A DNA stretch of 5,681 bases, from positions 1 through 5,681 of the forward strand of contig JAJXVI010000188.1 in assembly GCA_021782195.1 (NCBI GenBank), written 5' to 3'. This document shows, one piece after another, positions 1 through 4,837 of this stretch. Within the stretch, counting starts at the first letter, position 1. Each line of letters opens with the position of its first letter. The notes under the pieces are model-generated. The model did not search any database. It worked only from the letters and a program-made list of their open reading frames with translations, and was not told the origin of the DNA. Position numbers and translations under genes: made by a program. The stretch comes from a bacterium (GTDB lineage: Bacteria > Vulcanimicrobiota > Xenobia > RGZZ01).

Positions 1-398
1 CAGTGCAGCAAATCTACCGGCACAACTTCTTCCCGAGAATGAAGTCAAACTGGAAAGAATATCCCGTCGACATCGGGCACAAGGAGTTCCCTGGATGCAT
101 GCGCTGCCACGATGGAAAGCACGTGTCCACCGACGGGAAACTCACCATCCCCGACAAATGTGACACCTGCCACACCTTCCTCGCTCAGGGTCCGGATCCC
201 AACAAACTCCAGCCCACCACCCAGTTCCTCCATCCTGGCGGACCGATGGGCGGCCAGCAGTGTTACGAGTGCCACAACGACAGCATGATCGACTACATGC
301 AAAAGTGGACCAGCGTCCTGAAAGGGAAGGCTGGCCAGAATTCCGAACAGCAGCCTGATTCCGGGTCATCTCCAGGTTCGGCTGCCTCGCAAAATTAA
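1..398 (+). CDS. Multiheme c-type cytochrome, C-terminal part (5' end outside window)
   Basis: The reading frame is open from the left edge (first full codon at 3) and stops with TAA at 396-398. The visible 131 residues carry three CXXCH haem c attachment motifs: CMRCH (residues 32-36), CDTCH (53-57) and CYECH (87-91). Other histidines (H7, H26, H40, H77) could be distal ligands. The context around the first haem (GHKEFPGCMRCHDGKH) resembles the C-terminal half of NapC/NirT-like or doubled-CXXCH cytochromes, which move electrons between the membrane quinone pool and periplasmic partners. No signal peptide or membrane segment is visible, so the true start lies upstream; the GTG at position 3 is probably internal. 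The last 25 or so residues are a Gly/Ser/Gln-rich tail without haem motifs. The protein is inferred to be exported, because haem c is attached outside the cytoplasm. The downstream cytochrome at 518-865 suggests a shared electron-transfer role. The exact subfamily and total haem number cannot be told from this fragment. Confidence 0.88.
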   Translation, partial: VQQIYRHNFFPRMKSNWKEYPVDIGHKEFPGCMRCHDGKHVSTDGKLTIPDKCDTCHTFLAQGPDPNKLQPTTQFLHPGGPMGGQQCYECHNDSMIDYMQKWTSVLKGKAGQNSEQQPDSGSSPGSAASQN

Positions 399-405
399 GC
401 TGTCC

Positions 406-436
406 TGTCTCCCCCGGCGAATCGCCTGGGGAGACA
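406..436 (+). terminator. Strong hairpin between the two cytochrome genes, possible terminator or processing site
   Basis: TGTCTCCCC (406-414) pairs perfectly with GGGGAGACA (428-436). After one C/T mismatch, GGCG (416-419) pairs with CGCC (423-426) around an AAT loop, giving 13 pairs in all. It begins 8 nt after the stop codon of the multiheme cytochrome. No T-run follows on the plus strand, so a standard intrinsic terminator is not shown. It could instead protect the 3' end of the upstream mRNA or reduce read-through into the downstream cytochrome gene. Confidence 0.45.
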
Positions 437-451
437 CAGGAACCACCGGCT

Positions 452-485
452 GACGGGGCATTGCCTCACGGCATCTCCGCCCGTC
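452..485 (+). promoter_or_regulatory. Possible stem-loop in the 5' leader of the small cytochrome gene
   Basis: GACGGG (452-457) can pair with CCCGTC (480-485), enclosing a small TGCC/GGCA hairpin (462-465 with 470-473, loop TCAC). It ends about 15 nt before the Shine-Dalgarno sequence. The stems are short and the internal loop is asymmetric, so it may have no function. It matches no riboswitch class that I recognise. Confidence 0.2.
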
Positions 486-500
486 GGGTGACTCAGAAAA

Positions 501-506
501 AAGGAG
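501..506 (+). promoter_or_regulatory. Shine-Dalgarno site for the small cytochrome gene
   Basis: AAGGAG ends 11 nt before the ATG at 518. It supports that ATG over the in-frame TTG at 461, which would put the Shine-Dalgarno sequence inside the gene and bury the signal peptide behind 19 extra residues. Confidence 0.7.
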
Positions 507-517
507 ACCCGTCATCA

Positions 518-865
518 ATGAAAGCATGGAACCGCCTCCTGGCTGGCGCAGCAGTCCTCGGCATGACAGTTCTCATGACCGGCACGAGTTTCGCCAACGG
601 CCCATCGCTCTTCAAGGCAAACCACTGCAACATGTGCCACTCGGTATCCGCCGCTGGCATCGAGAGAACCTCACACGGCCATTTCCCTGGCAAGCAACCC
701 CCGGATCTGTCCCACGTCAATCGCGCGGGCAAGGCGAGCTCGTGGTACGCCGGATTCCTTCAGCACAAAGTCAAGCTCGATGGCCGGCCGCATCGACGAG
801 GCCCCTGGACCGGTTCACAGTCAGACCTGAACACGCTGGCCAACTGGCTCGCCGGACTCAAGTAA
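518..865 (+). CDS. Secreted monoheme cytochrome c (115 aa) lacking an axial methionine
   Basis: The protein is a small class-I-like cytochrome c, an electron carrier outside the cytoplasmic membrane. A Sec signal peptide covers residues 1-26: positive MKAWNR start, hydrophobic LLAGAAVLGMTVLM core, and TSFA before a likely cleavage at 26/27. The single haem motif is CNMCH (37-41), near the mature N-terminus as usual. The C-terminus (DLNTLANWLAGLK, about 103-115) looks like the closing helix of the fold. After cleavage the only methionine is M39, inside the haem motif, so the common His/Met coordination is not possible. H92, in the stretch before that helix, sits roughly where the ligand methionine is normally found; H53, H55, H66 and H83 are alternatives. 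Bis-histidine ligation is therefore inferred. The ATG was chosen for the AAGGAG upstream and the clean signal peptide. The gene follows the multiheme cytochrome by 119 bp on the same strand and may be its redox partner. Confidence 0.88.
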   Translation: MKAWNRLLAGAAVLGMTVLMTGTSFANGPSLFKANHCNMCHSVSAAGIERTSHGHFPGKQPPDLSHVNRAGKASSWYAGFLQHKVKLDGRPHRRGPWTGSQSDLNTLANWLAGLK

Positions 866-890
866 CCAACACGTACAGCCTTTGACATCG

Positions 891-969
891 GAGGCCGGCA
901 GACTCTTTTCGCAGAGTCTGCCGTAAGCCCTCCGACGAGGCGGGCTCTGCTCCCGACAGCACCGGCCTC
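891..969. other. Possible three-way-junction RNA fold in the convergent intergenic region
   Basis: GAGGCCGG (891-898) is the exact reverse complement of CCGGCCTC (962-969). Using the outer five pairs (891-895 with 965-969) leaves the 11-bp hairpin (896-923) intact. A second hairpin, 927-933 with 939-945, has six pairs and one T/C mismatch around GACGA. Together they form a closed three-way junction. No known RNA family is recognised. A complex terminator or a 3'-end-derived RNA are both possible, and chance pairing in GC-rich DNA cannot be excluded. Confidence 0.3.
896..923. terminator. 11-bp perfect hairpin between convergent genes, likely bidirectional terminator
   Basis: CGGCAGACTCT (896-906) is exactly complementary to AGAGTCTGCCG (913-923), with a 6-nt loop TTTCGC. 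It lies 30 bp after the stop of the plus-strand cytochrome and 86 bp beyond the stop of the minus-strand CheW-like gene, so it is well placed to end both transcripts. No T-run follows on either strand. Termination is therefore inferred from position and stem strength only. Confidence 0.55.
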
Positions 970-1009
970 AGAATGTACCGATGCCTGGAGTTCCGCCTCC
1001 CCCGACCCA

Positions 1010-1795
1010 TCACCCGCAACTTGCGGCGGGTATCGACAGGAGACCGTCCACCGACGTCACCAGGATGAAGCTCCCGTCACGGGAAGACGTGCCGATGCCG
1101 GAAATCCCAGGTTCCTGACCCTCATAGGGCTCCACCCGCACGACGTTCTCCACGCCGATGACGGCATCAACCGCGAGCGCAAACCTTCGTTTCCCTTCCA
1201 GAATGACCGACACCTCGTCATGCCTCTCCTGGAGGGTGGCCCGAACCTCGGCGAAGAGAGCGCTCAATCGCGCAAGTTCACGAACCGCACGTCGTTCCAC
1301 GATGTCGCGTGCCTCTGCCAGGCAGTCTCCTCGCACCAGATCCACCACCTGAGCGCCGACTTCGTGTATCCGCTCGTGAGGTTCACCGAAGCGTCGCAAC
1401 TGAAGCGACAGGATGAGATCGTCGGTATGAAACACATCGTACCAACGCCCGAAACCGCAACCATGCGGATCAAGCGTCCCCGTGAACAGTCGATTCTCCC
1501 GTACCGAACCGCGCAGATCCTCCACCCACCGTATGTGATCCCCCTCACGCTGACGCAACAGACCTGTCAACGACGCAACTTCTTGCGCGAGCGAAGGCAT
1601 CCCCATCCGGAGGCGCAGATCGAGCAACGGGATGATGGTTCCTCGCAGATTGATCAGTCCACGAACACAGCCAGGGGTTCCGGGCACTGGTGTAGACGCC
1701 GGCGTGGCGACCATCTCACGCACGTCGGTCAGATACATGCCATACAACTCTCCACCCACGCGAACGACCAGGAGAGACGCCTGTGCATCGACCAT
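1010..1795 (-). CDS. CheW-type chemotaxis coupling protein with inserted CZB zinc-binding domain
   Basis: The 261-aa protein is a CheW-like adaptor, expected to join chemoreceptors to the kinase CheA in cytoplasmic arrays. The first part of the CheW fold covers residues 7-67 and contains the family hallmark VRGLINLRGTIIPLLDLR (44-61). The rest resumes at about 194-256 (VSVILEGKRRFALAVDAVIGV, then SFILVTSVDGLLSIP). Between them lie about 120 extra residues with the signature of a CZB (chemoreceptor zinc-binding) domain: H87 in DHIRW, C113 in CGFGRWY, and H140 and H144 in HERIH. The spacing C-27-H-4-H equals that of the zinc ligands of E. coli DgcZ (H22, C52, H79, H83); the first gap is 26 rather than 30. 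CZB domains bind zinc tightly, and in some receptors the Cys-Zn pair senses hypochlorous acid. The start ATG has AAGGAG 7 nt upstream. The gene lies 206 bp after the PDZ-Lon protease gene on the same strand. No CheA or receptor gene is in the window. Confidence 0.88.
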   Translation of the reverse strand: MVDAQASLLVVRVGGELYGMYLTDVREMVATPASTPVPGTPGCVRGLINLRGTIIPLLDLRLRMGMPSLAQEVASLTGLLRQREGDHIRWVEDLRGSVRENRLFTGTLDPHGCGFGRWYDVFHTDDLILSLQLRRFGEPHERIHEVGAQVVDLVRGDCLAEARDIVERRAVRELARLSALFAEVRATLQERHDEVSVILEGKRRFALAVDAVIGVENVVRVEPYEGQEPGISGIGTSSRDGSFILVTSVDGLLSIPAASCG

Positions 1796-1802
1796 TGATA
1801 TG

Positions 1803-1808
1803 CTCCTT
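1803..1808 (-). promoter_or_regulatory. Shine-Dalgarno site for the CheW-CZB gene
   Basis: On the minus strand the sequence is AAGGAG, 7 nt before the ATG at 1795-1793. This is a near-ideal match and fixes the start of the CheW-CZB gene. Confidence 0.75.
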
Positions 1809-1847
1809 CCAGAGTACCGACCACATTGCCCCCGCCATTCATATCGG

Positions 1848-1856
1848 ATTCTAACA
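1848..1856 (-). promoter_or_regulatory. Possible extended -10 promoter element for the CheW-CZB gene
   Basis: On the minus strand the sequence reads TGTTAGAAT, which is TGn followed by TAGAAT (five of six matches to TATAAT). It would start transcription about 45 nt before the ATG. No good -35 box stands at 16-18 nt; TTCAGA at 19 nt is weak. If real, the gene is expressed on its own as well as, or instead of, by read-through from the protease gene. Confidence 0.3.
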
Positions 1857-2001
1857 CGCAGCCGTTCGTCACTCTGAAGGAGTAGAGCGCGTCATTTCTG
1901 ATGACACGGTGGAGACAATCCGTCGCTCCCCCGTACCTGAACCTTTCACGGAAGTTCCTGCCCCCGATCTCTCAGCCGCGCGGGCAGCCCGTCTGACAAA
2001 A

Positions 2002-3006
2002 TCAGTGCAACTGGCGCAAGGCGTGCAACGCGTCGTCAATGGTGCGAACCGGAATCACCTTCATGTCGGGATACAGATTGCGAATTTCCGGGTAGTTCTC
2101 CACTGGCACAAAGAACATTCTGGCACCCACACGGTGCGCCGCAACCATCTTGAGATCGGCCCCCTCAATGGGGCCGACGATTCCGTCGAGGTCAATCGTC
2201 CCGGTTCCGGCAATTCTGCGTCCTCGCGTGATCCCGCCTGGTGTCATCTGGTCAATGATTTCGAGCGTAAACATGAGCCCCGCCGAAGCTCCCCTCACGT
2301 TATGCGTCGCGATACGAATTCGGACCGGTAGATGTGAAACCTCGAGCGCATCCTGCGCGATAATTCCCATCAGCGCCAGCCCCCGAAAGTTGATAAGCGC
2401 AAAACTCCCGCTCTTAAGCTGGCTGCCGCGACGAAACTCGACGTGTACCGTGGCTCCCCCGGTGCAGCCTGCCAGCAGCTTTCTCATCTGGACAAGGGAG
2501 CGAACGCGCACCCCGTTTACTCGCTCAATCACGTCTGAACGGCCAAGAACTCGCGCGGACGGCACGTTCCCGACAAACCCGTCCACGCGCACGCCGATGC
2601 TCACGATCCGGACGGGATAACCCATCTTCCGCAGCGCAACGACCCGCGCATAATACTTGCTTTTCGCCATCTCCGTGTGCGGTTCGTCGACGAGTGGGAT
2701 TGACGGCGGCGCCGATACCGCCATTCTGCGAGCAAAAAGGTGCTGCCGTTGGTGCGAGTCAAGCTCTGCGTGACGGTCGAACAACGGGTACAGACAGAAA
2801 AGAGCGTTGGCCTTCTGGTAAATGACGGTCGTCATGTAGAATCTTCCTGGCGTACGAGCGGTTCCCCCATTCACCGAGACAATCCTCGAAAGGTCATCCG
2901 CATGGCCCGGCGCGCGAAGAATGTATGGAGTCGGAATGAACCAGGCCACCACCGAGGCCAGCAATGAGATCACGCACACCCTGAAAGACAGACGGAGGCC
3001 CTTCAA
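2002..3006 (-). CDS. Membrane-anchored PDZ-Lon (S16) protease, YlbL/SepM type
   Basis: The 334-aa protein matches the YlbL/SepM architecture and usual length (Bacillus YlbL is about 340 aa). An N-terminal membrane anchor spans about residues 8-24. It is followed by the family-like stretch PTPYILRAPGHADDLSRIV (25-43), a PDZ-like region at about 120-205 and a Lon-type serine protease domain from about 208. The Ser-Lys dyad is visible: S241 in GASAGLMFTLEI and K286 in GPIEGADLKMVAAHR, the latter aligning with K722 of E. coli Lon. There is no ATPase domain, so the enzyme should act without ATP on the outer face of the membrane. Known relatives process a competence peptide (SepM, Streptococcus mutans) or degrade the division inhibitor YneA after DNA damage (YlbL, Bacillus subtilis); the substrate here is unknown. 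The start is TTG and overlaps the stop of the coiled-coil gene by 4 nt (TTGA), with only a distant GAGG upstream, so translation is probably coupled. The next in-frame Met (58) would remove the anchor. Confidence 0.9.
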   Translation of the reverse strand: MKGLRLSFRVCVISLLASVVAWFIPTPYILRAPGHADDLSRIVSVNGGTARTPGRFYMTTVIYQKANALFCLYPLFDRHAELDSHQRQHLFARRMAVSAPPSIPLVDEPHTEMAKSKYYARVVALRKMGYPVRIVSIGVRVDGFVGNVPSARVLGRSDVIERVNGVRVRSLVQMRKLLAGCTGGATVHVEFRRGSQLKSGSFALINFRGLALMGIIAQDALEVSHLPVRIRIATHNVRGASAGLMFTLEIIDQMTPGGITRGRRIAGTGTIDLDGIVGPIEGADLKMVAAHRVGARMFFVPVENYPEIRNLYPDMKVIPVRTIDDALHALRQLH

Positions 3007-3698
3007 CGATGCGAACGACCTCGCGCCGCAGCAGCCACCGATATCAGGCGACGCGTCTCCTCAGGCTCTATCGTCACCGTTACCTCGTCTGCTGCCTCAG
3101 ACGTGGTCGACTCCTTTTGGCGAGTCTCCACGTCCTCCCGGTGTGCTCGAACAAGCTGCAATGCCCGACCGATCTCCACTTCCATTCCACTTAACAGGCG
3201 TATGGCGTATCGGCCAATCTCCTCTTCGTGCAGCGTGACGTCCTTCTCAGCGCGTAGACGCAGGTCGCGAGCATATTCTTCCGCCTGGCGACGCAACTCG
3301 AGGCAACGAGCGCGCGTCTGGGCCTCCAGGTCTTCCGCGGCCGCACGAGCCGCCTCCTCGATCTCCTGGGCCTTCTTGCGTGCCTTCTGGACAATCTCGG
3401 TTCCATTGACAAGCAACTCGCGCTCGGTCCGCGAACCCTCGGATGCCTGTTTCGCCTGCTCGCGAGCCTGGAGGAGGATTTGGTCGGCCTGTTCCTGCGC
3501 CTCGGAGATCAATCGCTGTACATCCTTGTTGACGGCGCGAGCATACCGAAGTTCCGTAGGGACGCCGGTTCGCATCTTCTCCATCAAGCGGTTGAAATTG
3601 TGCCGGTTCACAAGCGTCCAGTGGCTGAATGGAGCCGGCAGACGCTGACTCGAAGACACTGCATTCTCGATCTGATCCAAAATCTTCCAGATGTTCAC
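3003..3698 (-). CDS. Coiled-coil protein, DivIVA/ATP-synthase-b-like, coaD-associated family
   Basis: The predicted protein is 231 aa. It opens with a short helical segment (NIWKILDQIENAVSSSQRLP, residues 2-21), a probable second segment (about 31-52) and then a long Ala/Glu/Arg/Gln-rich coiled coil (about 57-180) with repeats of the EAQEQADQILLQAREQA type. The tail (about 195-231) is less ordered and ends in basic residues. Gram-positive genomes often carry a similar protein next to coaD, annotated as ATPase, ATP synthase subunit b-like or DivIVA-like. There is no nucleotide-binding motif, so the ATPase label is not supported. A scaffold role at the membrane or division site is only an inference. 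The start was set at GTG 3698 because GGAGGG (3708-3703) stands 4 nt upstream; the TTG at 3710 would place that site inside the gene. It follows coaD by 60 bp and overlaps the protease gene by 4 nt, which suggests that the two products are made together. Confidence 0.75.
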   Translation of the reverse strand: MNIWKILDQIENAVSSSQRLPAPFSHWTLVNRHNFNRLMEKMRTGVPTELRYARAVNKDVQRLISEAQEQADQILLQAREQAKQASEGSRTERELLVNGTEIVQKARKKAQEIEEAARAAAEDLEAQTRARCLELRRQAEEYARDLRLRAEKDVTLHEEEIGRYAIRLLSGMEVEIGRALQLVRAHREDVETRQKESTTSEAADEVTVTIEPEETRRLISVAAAARGRSHR

Positions 3699-3702
3699 GA
3701 TT

Positions 3703-3708
3703 CCCTCC
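3703..3708 (-). promoter_or_regulatory. Shine-Dalgarno site for the coiled-coil gene
   Basis: The minus strand reads GGAGGG, then AATC, then GTG at 3698. The site decides the GTG start over the TTG 12 nt upstream. Unlike its neighbours, this gene has its own strong ribosome-binding site, which fits with its not overlapping the upstream coaD. Confidence 0.65.
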
Positions 3709-3758
3709 AAGCTACGTACAAAGTTTGTGTCGGGTCCAGAGGTCCTGCGGGCACCGCG

Positions 3759-4283
3759 TCAGTCTCGCTCCACAACATGAGCACCGTTCGAGACGGGGGT
3801 CGGCGTCACTTCAAAACGTACTCGAAGCGCCTCCTCCACCGAGGGAGGTACCAACTGGTGAACACTTCCTCCAAGCGAAGCAATCTCCCGCACGCTGCTT
3901 GAACTCAAGAACGCATATCGATCCTGCGTCATCAAGAAGACTGTGTCCAGGGTCGGAGCAAGTTGACGATTCAAGAGCGCCATCTGGAACTCGAACTCGA
4001 AGTCGGAAACCGCACGCAACCCCTTCACAATGGTGGCCGCGCCACGAGCCGCCACGAAGGTCACCAGCAGTCCCGAGAAACTCTCCACTCGAAGCCCGGA
4101 ACGATTGCCGACAATCTCGGTGATCATGCGGCATCGCTCCTCCTGAGAGAACAGCGCCCGTTTGTTCGGATTGACAGCCACTGCAATGATAAGTTCGTCA
4201 AAAAGCTGGAGCGCACGATCGATGATATCCAGATGACCGTAGGTAATCGGGTCAAAACTTCCCGGGTACACGGCTCGCTTCAC
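3759..4283 (-). CDS. coaD: Phosphopantetheine adenylyltransferase
   Basis: CoaD transfers AMP from ATP to 4'-phosphopantetheine, giving dephospho-CoA, the next-to-last step of coenzyme A synthesis in the cytoplasm. The 174-aa protein has the expected motifs: YPGSFDPITYGHLDII (6-21) with the nucleotidyltransferase T/H-x-G-H signature (T14, G16, H17), NPNKRALFSQEER (38-50), KGLRAVSDFEFEFQMALLNR (87-106) and the SSSSVREI loop (127-134). Bacterial CoaD is usually 160-170 aa, so this is full length with a slightly long C-terminus (about 145-174). The GTG at 4283 was chosen because it has GGAGG 8-9 nt upstream and gives the standard MKRAVYPGSFDP start. An in-frame GTG at 4298 would add five residues but lies over the Shine-Dalgarno. 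Its start overlaps the stop of rsmD by 4 nt (GTGA), an order (rsmD-coaD) found in many bacteria. Confidence 0.96.
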   Translation of the reverse strand: MKRAVYPGSFDPITYGHLDIIDRALQLFDELIIAVAVNPNKRALFSQEERCRMITEIVGNRSGLRVESFSGLLVTFVAARGAATIVKGLRAVSDFEFEFQMALLNRQLAPTLDTVFLMTQDRYAFLSSSSVREIASLGGSVHQLVPPSVEEALRVRFEVTPTPVSNGAHVVERD

Positions 4284-4837
4284 GCCGGGTTCCTCCACTC
4301 AGGATTCGGACCTGTCAGTCGAAAGAATGTCAGGCTCGTCTCTCCATAACGTTCGCTGCGCACCATCGCCAGTGCGCCTGTCTGATGCGGCAGTGCCTCC
4401 TTGTGATGGTGCTCGACCACAACAAAACCTCCTGGAGCAAGCGGGTTTCGTTCCCCGATCAGGTCTAACACGGCCGGGGCAAGCCCGCAACTGTACGGGG
4501 GATCCACAAACACCACGTCAAAAGGCCCGGTCAACCTGCGCAAGACCTCGCGCGCGTCACCGCGCAACACGACCACACGCTCCTTTACGCCGCGCGCGAC
4601 AACCTCACCGCGCAGGCCCGAAGCAACCCGCGACTCCACTTCGACAAAAACCACACTGTCCGCGCCTCTCTCCAGGGCACGAAAGCCGAGCTGGCCTGCT
4701 CCGGCAAAGGCATCGAGCACGTGGGCACCCTCCCAGTCGACATATCCATCCAGGATGTCAAAGAGTGCTTCGAGTACTTTTCCCGTGGTCGGCCGCACCC
4801 CCTGGCGCGACACTCGTGACAGGTATCTTGATCTCAT
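4280..4837 (-). CDS. rsmD: 16S rRNA (guanine-N2)-methyltransferase RsmD
   Basis: RsmD methylates G966 of 16S rRNA (E. coli numbering) using S-adenosylmethionine. The 185-aa product has the family start segment VRPTTGKVLEALFDIL (14-29), the SAM-binding loop VLDAFAGAGQLGFRALERGA (40-59), an acidic residue after the next strand (E66) and the catalytic DPPY (112-115). The length equals that of typical RsmD. The N-terminal segment before RPTT (MRSRYLSRVSRQG) is short and differs from the usual MRIIAG(K/R)-type start. The ATG at 4837 was chosen because it forms an ATGA overlap with the recG stop and leaves the expected length; a frame opening at 4918 would add 27 residues unlike RsmD and run deep into recG. 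No clear Shine-Dalgarno precedes the ATG, so translation probably depends on coupling to recG. The stop overlaps the coaD start by 4 nt. Confidence 0.93.
   Translation of the reverse strand: MRSRYLSRVSRQGVRPTTGKVLEALFDILDGYVDWEGAHVLDAFAGAGQLGFRALERGADSVVFVEVESRVASGLRGEVVARGVKERVVVLRGDAREVLRRLTGPFDVVFVDPPYSCGLAPAVLDLIGERNPLAPGGFVVVEHHHKEALPHQTGALAMVRSERYGETSLTFFRLTGPNPEWRNPA
4291..4296 (-). promoter_or_regulatory. Shine-Dalgarno site for coaD inside the end of rsmD
   Basis: GGAGGA on the minus strand lies 7 nt before the GTG at 4283 and within the last codons of rsmD. It supports the GTG start of coaD and allows reinitiation by ribosomes finishing rsmD. Confidence 0.65.

Noticed and set aside
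399..517. Possible cyclic-di-GMP (GEMM-type) riboswitch upstream of the cytochrome gene
   Set aside because: Such riboswitches can precede cytochrome genes, but none of their conserved sequence blocks is visible here.
1220..1798. A 192-codon plus-strand open frame opposite the CheW-CZB gene
   Set aside because: The minus-strand frame has clear CheW and CZB motifs and an ideal Shine-Dalgarno site. The plus-strand product has no recognisable features.
1880..2001. Search for a terminator after the PDZ-Lon gene
   Set aside because: Only short stems were found (for example GTCAT/ATGAC at 1891-1905 and CGGG/CCCG at 1981-1991) with no T-run on the minus strand, so no terminator is called and read-through into the CheW-CZB gene remains possible.
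2150..2620. A 156-codon plus-strand open frame opposite the PDZ-Lon protease
   Set aside because: It is antisense to the catalytic region of a clear protease gene and rich in Pro/Ser/Thr/Arg, consistent with a shadow frame.
3103..3648. A 181-codon open frame on the plus strand opposite the coiled-coil gene
   Set aside because: The product is Arg/Ser-rich low complexity, as expected from the antisense of an Ala/Glu/Arg-rich coiled coil in GC-rich DNA. No domain or convincing ribosome-binding site was seen.
3718..3728. Inverted repeat ACAAAGTTTGT in the coaD/coiled-coil gap, considered as an operator
   Set aside because: It has only five pairs around one base, a single copy and no associated promoter that I can identify. 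Chance is likely.
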